This document shows positions 39,201 through 54,063 of a stretch of 64,000 nucleotides of DNA, one piece after another; position 1 is the first letter of the stretch, and each line of letters starts with the position of its first letter. The notes below the pieces were generated by a model, which was given only the letters and a program-made list of their open reading frames with translations, was not told the DNA's origin and searched no databases. The position numbers were made by a program, and so were the translations under genes. This DNA comes from Antedon mediterranea (lineage: Eukaryota; Echinodermata; Crinoidea; Comatulida; Antedonidae), in assembly GCF_964355755.1 (NCBI RefSeq), contig NC_092672.1:1054001-1118000 (forward strand). The letters are read 5' to 3'.

Positions 39201-41918
39201 AAGAATACAAGAAACACAGTGGTTTACTGTATTCTCATTTAAGAATAAGATTATAGTTATTGAAGTTATTGCTAAGATTAACTACAGGAATGATACCTTC
39301 TATTTACCACTGAAATGTTTTAATAGAATACTAGATTATACCGTAAGTTGAAAACTTTGCATTTTTATAATTTCATTATACTTGTAATTACGATACAGTA
39401 TCACTATCATTATTTCAAAGTTTATTGCCCTATTTATATTGAGTACATAAGCAATTTAAGATTGAGCAAACATGGCTGCAATATTTGAACAGAGCGTCAG
39501 TTTGCACAATGAATTGAGCAGAGCAATAATGATCAGTTTAATGAGAAAAGGCAATATTATCATTACACTCAATATCAATATTTAAAGCATTGTTTGAGAT
39601 TTTACCATTTTGAACTTTACTATTGCCGACAGAATACCTTAGTTGCAGACTGTACTGTATCTAGACTCTAGACCCGACAAAATACCTTAGTTGCAGACTG
39701 TACTGTATCTAGACTCTAGACTTTAGCTAAGCCTACATTATTATATTGCCGACAGAATACCTTAGTTGCAGACTGTACTGTATCTAGACTCTAGACTTTA
39801 GCTAAGCCTACATTATTATATTGCCGACAGAATACCTTAGTTGCAGACTGTACTGTATCTAGACTCTAGACTTTAGCTAAGCCTACATTATTATATTGCC
39901 GACAGAATACCTTAGTTGCAGACTGTACTGTATCTAGACTCTAGACTTTAGCTAAGCCTACATTATTATATTGCCGACAGAATACCTTAGTTGCAGACTG
40001 TACTGTATCTAGACTTTAGCTAAGCCTACATCATTATATTGCTGATATTTACTGACTGTATAATTATTTTAATGCCATTTGATTGGTTAATTCTGTAATA
40101 ACCACACAGTAATAATATATTTCCAATTATACAGTCATTAACTTGAGTAGAATTTTTACAGAGGGCGTACAGTATGATGTCTGAATATAGGTGGTAACAA
40201 TGATGGGTCATGAGAGAAGGATTTATAAGCAACCTAACCCTAACCCTAACCCAAGATGTATTGATGATTGTCCTCCAGCCAAAAACATGATATAAACTAT
40301 TGGTTTTCAGTTGCCAAACAATTTTTTTTTTTATATCGTGATAGACTCCCTCTATGTTTAATTTTACACCTGGCCTGGGTGCGAAAACTTGTTCTTGTTG
40401 TAGATACAGAGGGCACATACAGTATGATGTCTGAATATACCTGTAGGTGATAACAATGACGTGGGTGGGATAAATGAGATAAGGATTAATCAGCGGTAAC
40501 ATCAAACAATAATCCAATCTATGCTAAAGTATTGCTGCTAATATAAAATCAAATACAGTACTGACTAGTTTTAATCGGCAAGTGATCTAGATCCCTTGAC
40601 TTCATCATTTTACGATTAGCAAGCATAATCTCCAGATCACTTTTAAGATTTCTAAATTCAACTAATTGACTAATTTGCGGGGATTGTTGCATAACCTGGT
40701 TCATATCAATAAATCATACTATTTCATTAATTTAAAAATAGAAAACCTTCTAATAAAAGTCTTACTCAGAAAATGTATTATTTAAAAAAATAATTAATGA
40801 AATTGATTATTTAAAATAATCTTACATGACAAAATGACGTAATGTACAATACTTGAACCATAGATCTCTATGCTTGTAACAACAGTGTACATCCATGATA
40901 AAAGTTGTATTTGAAATAGAGGGCGACATTGCATAACAATAATTTCCAATTTAACAACAGTGTTTCCTTTCCCTTTTTAGTTTTTTAAACTTCCAGCAAA
41001 AATATGGAGATTCTCTGATCAGACTTTGACAAATAATTGTGAAGTATAAATTTAAAGAAAAAAAACAACAAGTTTAAAGATGTATATTGTCCCCCAGCCA
41101 AAAACATGAATAATAAAGGTTGATAAAAAAGACTTGAATTAAGCCATTTTTAATTTGCAGCAAGTCAATTTCTCTTCTGTAGAAAAAATAAAGTTTACTT
41201 ACTGTACTTCAATACTGTAAATGACAAAATAAACGGTTAAATTCAACCAAAAACGGTAAACCCATCCATCATTGACTTCCAGTCAATTTCATTTTTTTCT
41301 TTAAATTATCATACCGTAAATAATAATAACATAGGCTAATAATAATATATTAATAATATTATGATGTGACATATATGGCATATTTTCAAATTATTTTTTC
41401 AGGGGGACAATTATTTTTAAATCAAACTAAAAAAACAACAAAAATGTATCATCGACATTAAACTTGTTATTTTTTGCACACATAATTTGAAAAATAATTT
41501 CTATTTTATTTATGAATTATTTTAATTTCTCATAAACCTCCCTTTCTTTCCACATATAAGTAAGCTTAGTAGGCCTATTGCTAAAACAATGCATGATAAA
41601 ATATTTGTTTTCATCGTGGTATACGCCCTCTATGTTTAAAGCCTGGGACGCGAATACTCGCTCGGGGGGCCTAGACTTATTCTTGCCTAGCTGGCTAGCC
41701 TTCTTTTTGTGCCTAATCTAGGCCTAACTTTCAGGTATTCTTTATGTAGTACTTACAGGTACAATAAGTCCTTCAACATTCTTTATCTCAAGTGTGTATG
41801 GTTTAGAAAGGTTATCTTCCACTTCATCACTTCTTTCTCCAGCATAAGGCAATATATTTGACTCGAAAAATACATCTTTCCAATCTTTTCGCTTGGCAAC
41901 AGACGCCAACGCCGCCAT
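12251..41918 (-). CDS. NPHP4: Nephrocystin-4
   Basis: Thirty-one exons on the minus strand: 41757-41918 (ATG), 30320-30466, 29353-29488, 28828-28932, 28300-28455, 27463-27602, 27009-27196, 26366-26504, 25892-26110, 24981-25049, 23886-24040, 22846-23050, 22244-22341, 20275-20463, 18953-19048, 18722-18836, 18313-18456, 17822-17923, 17391-17598, 16905-16943, 16113-16330, 15660-15718, 15065-15232, 14675-14873, 14189-14438, 13864-13946, 13667-13752, 13300-13580, 12893-13011, 12624-12719 and 12251-12391 (TGA). They sum to 4512 nt, 1503 aa (human 1426), all GT-AG and in phase. NPHP4 is a ciliary transition-zone scaffold that acts with NPHP1 and RPGRIP1L. Diagnostic blocks include [88 protein letters not shown] and [15 protein letters not shown] near the end. 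A Pro/Gln-rich central part (exons 11-12) is poorly conserved. Five introns carry large tandem arrays. Confidence 0.96.
12480..12605. mobile_element. MITE-A copy 5
   Basis: AACACTGTCTACACTTTCAA at the left and AGTTTGATAGTGTAGACAGA at the right, about 125 bp. It lies in the last NPHP4 intron, ending 19 bp from the exon 30 donor. Confidence 0.75.
14005..14166. mobile_element. MITE-A copy 6
   Basis: TTAAGCTCTGTCTATATTAG to GATAGTGTGGACAGAGC, with the TATATGACCATGAAGATGTC and ACTATATTTGGGC core. It lies in NPHP4 intron 25 and ends about 23 bp from the exon 25 donor. Confidence 0.8.
15510..15634. mobile_element. MITE-A copy 7
   Basis: TAAAGCTCTGTCTACATTAT to GATAGTGTAGACAGAGCTTA. It is compact (125 bp), with one ACGGTAGTGATATGACATCA core. 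It ends about 25 bp from the exon 22 donor of NPHP4. Confidence 0.8.
17244..17376. mobile_element. Foldback element B, copy 1
   Basis: Inverted ends GCTTGGTTCTCCCTAGCGACGC and GTCTCTAGTGGAAAGCACCAAGC. Inside are GCAACACAAGGATGCAACG and GACCAATCACAAGCGATTG. It lies just beyond the exon 19 donor of NPHP4. It is related to 24443-24620 and 62207-62369. Confidence 0.7.
17653..17788. mobile_element. MITE-A copy 8
   Basis: TAAAGCTCTGTCTACACTAT at the left; the right end is worn (AGTTTGAGAGAAGGCTTAA). The AATATGGTAGTGA core occurs twice. NPHP4 intron 18. Confidence 0.75.
18147..18305 (+). mobile_element. tRNA-derived SINE
   Basis: A polymerase III box-A-like GTAGCTTGGTGGTTATCC is followed about 30 bp later by a box-B-like GGGTTCAATCC. 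A tRNA-unrelated body follows (TTTATCCATCCTGTAATTGG, GCTGTTAGATGCCTATG) and a poly(A) tail near 18291-18306. The body recurs on the minus strand at 22690-22775. It sits in NPHP4 intron 17, very close to the exon 17 donor. Confidence 0.75.
19145..19385 (+). mobile_element. LINE 3'-end remnant
   Basis: The sequence encodes a decayed AWNKL...IQ-type C-terminal tail of a non-LTR ORF2. After it comes a 3' UTR ending in GAACAATAAAGGTTTTTGAAT. Only the terminal part remains. NPHP4 intron 14. Confidence 0.5.
19470..19735. repeat. Two-copy tandem duplication, about 130 bp
   Basis: GGCAAACTGCCTTAAAATGT followed by ACTCTTCTCATCATCAAAAC occurs twice in direct orientation, with several small differences. 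NPHP4 intron 14. Confidence 0.75.
19795..20242. repeat. 43 bp minisatellite, about 10 copies
   Basis: The unit contains AAACATTTACTATTGTTTTA and ATCATACTGTCAAGTTATAG. Copies are almost identical; some carry TTGCT for TTACT. The array ends about 33 bp from the exon 14 donor of NPHP4. Confidence 0.95.
20766..22315 (-). repeat. 91 bp tandem array spanning the NPHP4 exon 13 donor, 17 copies
   Basis: Period 91, with copies at 20771, 20862 and so on to 22227. Read on the minus strand, each unit holds 65 nt identical to the end of NPHP4 exon 13 (encoding [20 protein letters not shown]), the donor AAGAG|GTAAGC and 26 nt of intron with TTTACTAATTTG. The copy at the high-coordinate end is contiguous with exon 13. 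The other sixteen lie in intron 13. Every copy keeps the GTAAGC donor by eye. Reading through a donor in frame meets TAA immediately. Confidence 0.95.
22690..22775 (-). mobile_element. SINE body fragment, minus strand
   Basis: The reverse complement reads TTTATCCATCCTGTAATTGG and GCCGTTAGATGCGAATAAAA, matching the tail half of the SINE at 18147-18305. NPHP4 intron 12. Confidence 0.6.
23161..23337. mobile_element. MITE-A copy 9
   Basis: TTAAAGCTCTATCTAGTTTG with a duplicated AAATCTAGTTTGATAAA at the left, and AGTTTGATAGTGTAGACAAA at the right. NPHP4 intron 11. Confidence 0.75.
23714..23900 (+). repeat. Dispersed repeat E, copy 1
   Basis: CACATATGGCGTTTCATACG, CGCGGTCGAAAT and GGGGCAAGTCTAGAT occur in the same order as at 63785-63906. 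The class is unknown. Its right end abuts NPHP4 exon 11. Confidence 0.6.
24443..24620. mobile_element. Foldback element B, copy 2
   Basis: AAGTTTCGTTCTCACTAGCAC at the left and GTCTTTAGTGGGAATCAAGCTT at the right are inverted ends. The interior has ACACAAGGATGTAACGCAAC and GACCAATCACAAGCAATGG as in copy 1. NPHP4 intron 10. Confidence 0.65.
25185..25400. repeat. Fragment related to the ACAGTCAACT element
   Basis: TGTTAACTCTCCGATAACTG and GGACACCATCG resemble the ends at 6684-6857, and TGGATGTCCAGTTTTTGGAG lies near the far end. The copy is degraded, so boundaries are approximate. Confidence 0.35.
25567..25848. repeat. 39 bp minisatellite, 7 copies
   Basis: The unit AGTGTATTACTTATCACCCT plus CTATTACAGAACATTATCA repeats with essentially no divergence. 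The period is a multiple of 3, which opens two overlapping spurious reading frames. It lies about 44 bp from the exon 9 donor of NPHP4. Confidence 0.97.
26832..26972. mobile_element. MITE-A copy 10 (right end lost)
   Basis: TAAAGCTCTGTCTACACTAT at the left, two AATATGGTAGTGATAT blocks, then CGTCACATATAG. The terminal repeat is missing at the right, 36 bp before the NPHP4 exon 7 donor. Confidence 0.75.
27676..28134. repeat. 42 bp minisatellite, 11 copies
   Basis: The unit has TGTACTGTACTAATAGGCAT then GTACTGCCAGTACGAGTACT. It contains the near-perfect palindrome GTACTGCCAGTAC. Copies look identical, suggesting recent homogenisation. The 154-codon ORF across it is an artefact of a period divisible by 3. 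NPHP4 intron 5. Confidence 0.97.
28700..28795 (-). mobile_element. tRNA-like SINE fragment
   Basis: On the minus strand TTTAGTTTGGTGTTAAGAGG (box-A-like) precedes GTCTTGAGTTCAAATCTTG (box-B-like) at tRNA-like spacing. The tail is not clear. NPHP4 intron 4. Confidence 0.5.
29137..29290 (-). mobile_element. LINE-like 3' tail with ATTT repeats
   Basis: On the minus strand a short 3' UTR-like segment (GGTTGACCAACTAGCATAGG) ends in TTGAATAAATAAATAAATAA. This is typical of a non-LTR retrotransposon tail. No reverse transcriptase part was seen. NPHP4 intron 3. Confidence 0.4.
29880..30345 (-). repeat. Tandem array spanning the NPHP4 exon 2 donor, about 6 copies
   Basis: Units of about 72-84 bp carry, on the minus strand, the end of exon 2 (CCAAAACTACATTATAATATG), the donor GTAAGAC and intron sequence ATGTAGTTGTACTTTTATT. 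The real junction is at 30320/30319. Copies near 30247, 30170 and 30010 keep GGTAAG. Copies near 29924 and 30091 read ATGATAAG and have lost the GT. Confidence 0.85.
30505..30712. mobile_element. Possible MITE with imperfect ends
   Basis: AGTGGCTTAACGCATATGA at the left is roughly inverted as TCATAGCTGTTATGCCACT at the right. Inside, CCATGGTACT-type words repeat at 30538-30612. Ends match only partly, so this is tentative. Confidence 0.35.
30538..30612. repeat. CCATGGTACT short tandem repeat
   Basis: TACTGCCACCATGGTACTCC and TCCATGGTACT variants repeat four to five times. CCATGG is itself palindromic. Confidence 0.8.
30765..31110. mobile_element. Element C, copy 1
   Basis: Bounded by TTAAAGTATTGTCTCATGA and GGGGACAATACATCTTTAA. 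The body includes TTTTAATGTCACATAATA, ATTATCCACTTCGACCAAAA and GCTGCCAGCCAATGG. It shares most of its length with 36359-36697. Ends beginning TTAA fit a TTAA target site. NPHP4 intron 1. Confidence 0.75.
31724..31776. repeat. 17 bp tandem repeat, 3 copies
   Basis: GCAGTAGCGCTTGGGTC is repeated three times in NPHP4 intron 1. Confidence 0.9.
31884..32008. mobile_element. MITE-A copy 11 (right end lost)
   Basis: TAAAGCTCTGTCCACATTAT, TATATGGACACGATGATGTC and CATATTTGGGTACATCACAC. It stops exactly where the 32010-32612 ORF ends, so the insertion may have supplied or trimmed the 3' end of that ORF. Confidence 0.75.
32010..32612 (-). CDS. Unidentified 200-codon ORF inside NPHP4 intron 1
   Basis: An open frame starts at ATG 32612 and stops at TAG, 32012-32010. 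It gives 200 aa on the same strand as NPHP4, between its exons 1 and 2. I do not recognise a family. The first 130 residues are rich in Ser, Asn, Gln and Arg (for example [15 protein letters not shown]) and look disordered. The last 45 ([20 protein letters not shown] then [14 protein letters not shown]) look like an amphipathic helical region. NPHP4 exon 1 joins exon 2 in phase without it. It could be a nested intronless gene, an alternative NPHP4 exon (a GTGTGTAT donor-like word lies near its end), or chance. Uninterrupted length in AT-rich DNA and a protein-like composition favour a real exon, with moderate doubt. Confidence 0.4.
   Translation of the reverse strand: MDMQQSVSSLRNGLPVIPDIVISKHTSLKTGKKSQSHRKNEQTSRNRDERSQSPTQEFSHHAASPDYFGYRNSTSGNYSNNPFNDPIHSGRQSRQMVTFDDEYNNASSPITTTVIYPVEEQSSLSHHSVTRPANQSAPPVVRTVRQSADEVKQLHDRLTLSKILTYDYVNSRKENWVAFIVVLQDLYNLKGSFLDVVCIL
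32619..32775. repeat. Imperfect 25-28 bp tandem repeat, about 6 copies
   Basis: Variants of GGGGCACCTTAGGATATAAA followed by TCCCCA repeat directly upstream (minus sense) of the unidentified ORF's start codon. Confidence 0.85.
32945..34000. repeat. Two diverged copies of a dispersed repeat
   Basis: ACTTTTTCACAG, then TTGCGAAAACT, then TTTTATTTGTTGTGGCTACATC at 32960-33065 recurs in the same order at 33905-33975. The sequence between them shows no gene. NPHP4 intron 1. Confidence 0.45.
34803..35790 (+). mobile_element. 5'-truncated non-LTR retrotransposon (RT fragment)
   Basis: Frames spread over 34803-35610 encode a reverse transcriptase palm: [19 protein letters not shown], then the catalytic YADDTEL, then [10 protein letters not shown] and [19 protein letters not shown]-terminal region follows with [20 protein letters not shown]. 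Frameshifts near 35020 and 35250 break it. The 3' end is marked by GAATAAAGTTGAATC and a short TTGAATC repeat. It is inserted sense to the + strand within NPHP4 intron 1, so antisense to NPHP4. It is not functional. Confidence 0.88.
36359..36697. mobile_element. Element C, copy 2
   Basis: Inverted ends TTAAAGATTTATTGTCCCCC and GGGAGACATTACATCTTTAA enclose the same body as copy 1 (CACATAATAGTTATCCACTT, GCTTCCAGCCAATGG). This is the best-preserved copy, about 340 bp. NPHP4 intron 1. Confidence 0.8.
37080..38748. repeat. 35 bp minisatellite, about 48 copies
   Basis: The unit is GTAGCTATGGCAACAAATGT plus TGCAGCTACTACTAT. Each unit is an imperfect inverted repeat: GTAGCT pairs with AGCTAC and GCAACA with TGTTGC around a 2 nt loop. 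Recurrent variants are TATGG/TGTGG, TTGCAG/TTACAG and occasional units with one triplet fewer. NPHP4 intron 1. Confidence 0.97.
39625..40045. repeat. 75 bp minisatellite, about 5-6 copies
   Basis: The unit contains CAGAATACCTTAGTTGCAGA, CTGTATCTAGACTCTAGACT and TTTAGCTAAGCCTACATTAT. The first and last copies are shortened. NPHP4 intron 1. Confidence 0.93.
40158..40490. repeat. Direct duplication with an interstitial telomere-like tract
   Basis: ACAGTATGATGTCTGAATAT and GGTGGTAACAATGA at 40158-40228 recur at 40406-40490. Between them 40230-40252 is CCTAACCCTAACCCTAACCC, i.e. about three and a half TTAGGG units on the minus strand. NPHP4 intron 1. Confidence 0.75.
41074..41420. mobile_element. 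Element C, copy 3 (inverted)
   Basis: TTAAAGATGTATATTGTCCC at the left and CAGGGGGACAATTATTTTTA at the right. The body is in the opposite orientation to copies 1 and 2 (TCCATCATTGACTTCCAGTC) and more diverged. A further end fragment lies near 40253-40300. Confidence 0.65.
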
Positions 41919-42074
41919 TTTAACGAGGATTGAAAGAAGAAAGTTCAGAGTTCATACGTCACATGTCATGGTGTCTTGCAGGAATTCTCATTATGCTGAG
42001 AAAATAGAAGAAGTTGACAGCTACGCCTAGATCTCAGTAGATTCTTTAAAAAAATCGTAGGAAAATTACAATTT
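41919..42074. promoter_or_regulatory. Bidirectional NPHP4/PIGP promoter
   Basis: The start codons of NPHP4 (41918, minus) and PIGP (42075, plus) are only 156 bp apart, so both 5' UTRs and the promoter must share or overlap this interval. It has no TATA box of note and includes CATACGTCACATGTC, a CRE-like ACGTCA. Direct transcript evidence is not visible here. Confidence 0.75.
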
Positions 42075-43597
42075 ATGAGTAACAAGAACAGCCCAGGCCC
42101 TTCACATGAACGGGCAATTTACGGTTTTGTCATGTACATGTCTTCAACCTTTGCTCTTTGTAAGTTACTAGACTAGATAAATCGGCCAAGTTCAAAAGGC
42201 GAGATACTAAACTTACTTATTATTTAAATACAGTACTAAACTACGGAGCCCGTAAAGTGACATCATAAAAGTAGGAATGAGGAGGAAAAACTACTATGGG
42301 ATTATAGTAATTGTTCCCTCAAAATAATTGTTCGACTTTGATTTGAGGAAACAAAATATCATTTAAGGGAATTACTATTTCGATGGTAAGAAATGATTAA
42401 TTGTGATTATATATATGAAGAAAAGAGTAAACGAAATATTATTTCAAGGGACGAAATAATATTTTTCGAGCTTCATTATACACGGAGCATAAAATAGTAA
42501 ATGTTTTTCAATTATGACGGGTAGCCTACTCATATTTAATTTATTCCTATGAGTTATTATTATTCTAGGTCTGTACTTGATATGGGCTTATCTTCCCAAG
42601 AGTTGGTTACACTATGTTGGACTAACATACTGGCCACAAAAGTAAGTTGACATTTGTAAAATCAACACAGTATTTTTCTTTTAACATTGGTCATTGATAG
42701 GTCATAATTGCCAGACATTAAACAGCCTTTTCATTACCAAATCCCTTTACAAGGATTAAAATAAAAATAATAGTACTTTCTTTCTTTCTTTCTTTTATTC
42801 AATTTTTCACATTTCCAAAATAATACAAGTTATGTGAAACAATGATAACAGGTATCATAGTAATAAACAATAAGGTAATCAAGCTAATTAAAAAAATATA
42901 TATAGAGATACTTGTACTTTAAAAAAACAAAGAAGTGTGAAAGGAGGTCAAATAAGTATGATACTTTAAGCTTTACCCCTAACAAGACTTAACAAATAAA
43001 AATAATTGTGCACAACCATGCCTTTTGCAATTCCAAATCTCTTACTTTACAAACATTGTTCTTTTTCTTATGTTGTAGATACTGGGCGTTAGCAGTACCT
43101 GTATACTGTTCAGTTTGTGTTCCTTTTCTTTATTTCTTCTACACAGCGTATAATTTCACCATCACTTTACCGCTTGACTCTATCAACACTATGCAAGGCA
43201 AGTGTACAACAAAGATTGTTAAGTAATGCTTACCTTAAGAGAAATAAGGAGGTAAAAAGTATTACTAGTTTTGGCTACCGCCTCTCATACCTATAGTTTT
43301 TATGCTAATGAATAGTCATATGTAGAGGCAAAGTGTATTACTTGTTTCGGCTACCTTCTCTCATCATAGTTAAATATATGTGTGAATCGTATGTTTGTTT
43401 AAAAATATTGAGTGTTGAACTTAATATTTCCATAATGTACTAAAGTTAATGTTTTTGCAGATATCCATTCTAGAGCGGCATCGCACGTTGCAGAACCGTC
43501 CCTTTCAATACCGCAGATTTCAGACATTCCAATAAGTGAGGTCAACAAACTTTTATACAGACGGCCAAAACAAATAACAGAAAGCGACGTAAAATAG
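42075..43597 (+). CDS. PIGP: GPI-N-acetylglucosaminyltransferase subunit P
   Basis: Four exons: 42075-42159 (ATG), 42569-42641, 43079-43197 and 43461-43597 (TAG). They total 414 nt and 137 aa; human PIGP is 134-158 aa. PIGP is a small ER membrane subunit of the GPI-GnT complex (PIGA/C/H/Q/P/Y) that starts GPI-anchor synthesis on phosphatidylinositol. Conserved blocks are [58 protein letters not shown] and ISEVNKLLY. Two membrane helices are evident, at about residues 14-36 and 56-80. Intron 3 begins with GC instead of GT (ATGCAAG|GCAAGTG), a GC-AG intron, which the reading frame requires. Divergent from NPHP4 and convergent with AP2M1. Confidence 0.95.
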
Positions 43598-43677
43598 AAG
43601 AACAAACAAGAATGTGTATAAAAATTGAAATATAAGGATTGAAATTCAATTGAAGGGACGTCCAAACCAGCTTTTTC

Positions 43678-43683
43678 AATAAA
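43678..43683 (+). terminator. Candidate poly(A) signal of PIGP
   Basis: AATAAA lies 80 bp after the PIGP stop codon, in TTTTTCAATAAAAAG. It is well placed for a short 3' UTR. Confidence 0.6.
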
Positions 43684-43944
43684 AAGTTTATATTATTTTT
43701 AATTTATGTTGAAAACCAGTGCACTACAGGACTGCGATTTTGGGACCAGTAAACAAAAAATGAATATCTTTGCTTGTCCGATACAATTTATCAAAGCATG
43801 ATAAATAAAGATGTATTTATTAGTTTGGCTTAATATTCCTAAAAAACAACATTTTGGCATACATGGCATGTCATATTTTAGCTGGAATCATCTCCATTAT
43901 TTATAAAGAAACACAATAGACTTGTGGAAATATAATGGTAGCTA

Positions 43945-44040
43945 TATGCCCAAATATGGTAGTGATGTGCCATCATCATGTCAATTTATGGGCACATCAT
44001 ATTTTTTCGTCACATAGTTTGATAGTGCAGACAAGGCTTA
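43945..44040. mobile_element. MITE-A copy 12 (left end lost)
   Basis: ATGCCCAAATATGGTAGTGA, ATGGGCACATCATATTTTTT and AGTTTGATAGTGCAGACAAG. The left terminal repeat is missing. Confidence 0.65.
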
Positions 44041-44838
44041 CAAAATTACATGTTTCTAAGGGCACTTTAAAATGTTATCAACCTAGTTTTTTTATCTTGT
44101 AAAAAGTGTAGTAATATATTTATACTGCATTCTGTAAATAAAATATGACATCAGGTATCTATTCTTCGTATATTCTATATTTACTTTATTCATATTTGTT
44201 TCAGATTACCATCACATGCAAAACAAACATTCTGAAAAGTTACTAAAAATACAGTGTACTAGTATTCTGAAATATTTAAGTAAAATAGTGTGGCTTTTGA
44301 ATACGGACACAAGGGCCATAGCCATTATAAAATGTTATTTTACGGTATGAACCGATACCAACACGGTAGATTGAGGGTATCCACAGACACCAATATGGTT
44401 AATACTAATCCATATTATTATTGACATGTCATTTTTCAGACAATACATGGATGCATAATTTGTATAATGTTATACATTTGGTCTCCACAAACATAGTTCT
44501 GACAATAAACATTGTTTTCATGATATATAAATCATACAAGGGGTTAATAATACGGTACTAATAAACTACAGTGTATCATATAAGATATTATACTATTAAT
44601 GTGCAAAACAGAACAACAGGACAACATATGAATATAAAATAATTTTACGATATTTTTCTACACAAATTTCTGTCAAATTCAGTAAGAAATTTTAAGATGT
44701 TTTTGTTTTTAACAATAATATACAAGCTAATTGAGTTAAAGTATTGATTTTCTGTAAATAATACATTTATTTATTTACTATATTAGGTATAGTTATGGTT
44801 ACTGATTACTCTACTAATAAAGCAATAGATGGCATGTT

Positions 44839-44995
44839 TTAAGCTCTGTCTACACTATCAAACTAGTTTGACAAAAAAATGTGATGTGAGTGCCCAAATA
44901 TGGTAGTGGTATGGCCAAATTGATGACATAATTTCCATATATGGGCACATCACATGTTTTGTCTCATACAATTTGATAGTGTGGGCAGAGCTTAA
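44839..44995. mobile_element. MITE-A copy 13
   Basis: TTAAGCTCTGTCTACACTAT to GATAGTGTGGGCAGAGCTTA, complete at both ends. Confidence 0.85.
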
Positions 44996-45862
44996 AATCA
45001 AACAATGGAGGAGGATACACTCATAGTGTAGTTTGAAAAAATTGTATTTTAGACAAATTACAGTACCTATAACAATGACGTATTCACACTTGAAAACTCA
45101 TTATCAACATGGCATTTAGTGGAGAATTTCCTTGAACAAACAGAAACCCCAGACAATCACCCTTGGCCTAGCAAATCAAAAATAATTATAAGTTTCAATT
45201 TGTTTTAATCTACAATGTATAGATAGTACCTGTAGGATTTTTAATTTGGTAATATTTAATACAAAGATGATTTCAAATCTCAATTAGACAACAACATGTT
45301 ATTATATAATATAGACAGAAACATATGTTTCTGTAATATAAGACTTACACATGTTGAACCAATACAATGCTGCTAAAGCCACTAACAGTATAATGGGATT
45401 TACATATGTGCTTTAAAGCACTTTAATCTTACAATATTAATAACGTTCCTAAAAAAAGTAGTTCCACATTAATCGAAGTTGGAATCAAGATAAATTTTTA
45501 GTTGAATTTTTTTAAATTGTGACATTTTTTTTTTAATCGAAAATCCTTTTTTCCTTTCATATTCACTACATAATTTTGTTACTGTTTTTTATTTTTTGGC
45601 AAATTTGTACTTTACAAATTTAATTCAGCACAGAATGGAATGCATCAGGATATGAAAGTCAAGAATGTGAACACATTAGCATGTGTGCAATCTAGTGTGT
45701 AATATGTACACCCGTGTGTGTGAAATATGCACACATTCACAAAGCAATTACACACACATGCAGTAGGTATGCATGTGTAATTTATATACCATTATATGCA
45801 CATTCACATAAATGCAATAGTGTACTAAATCATGATCAATACATGTCCTTTTATCGTTTTAA

Positions 45863-54063
<8,201 letters not shown>

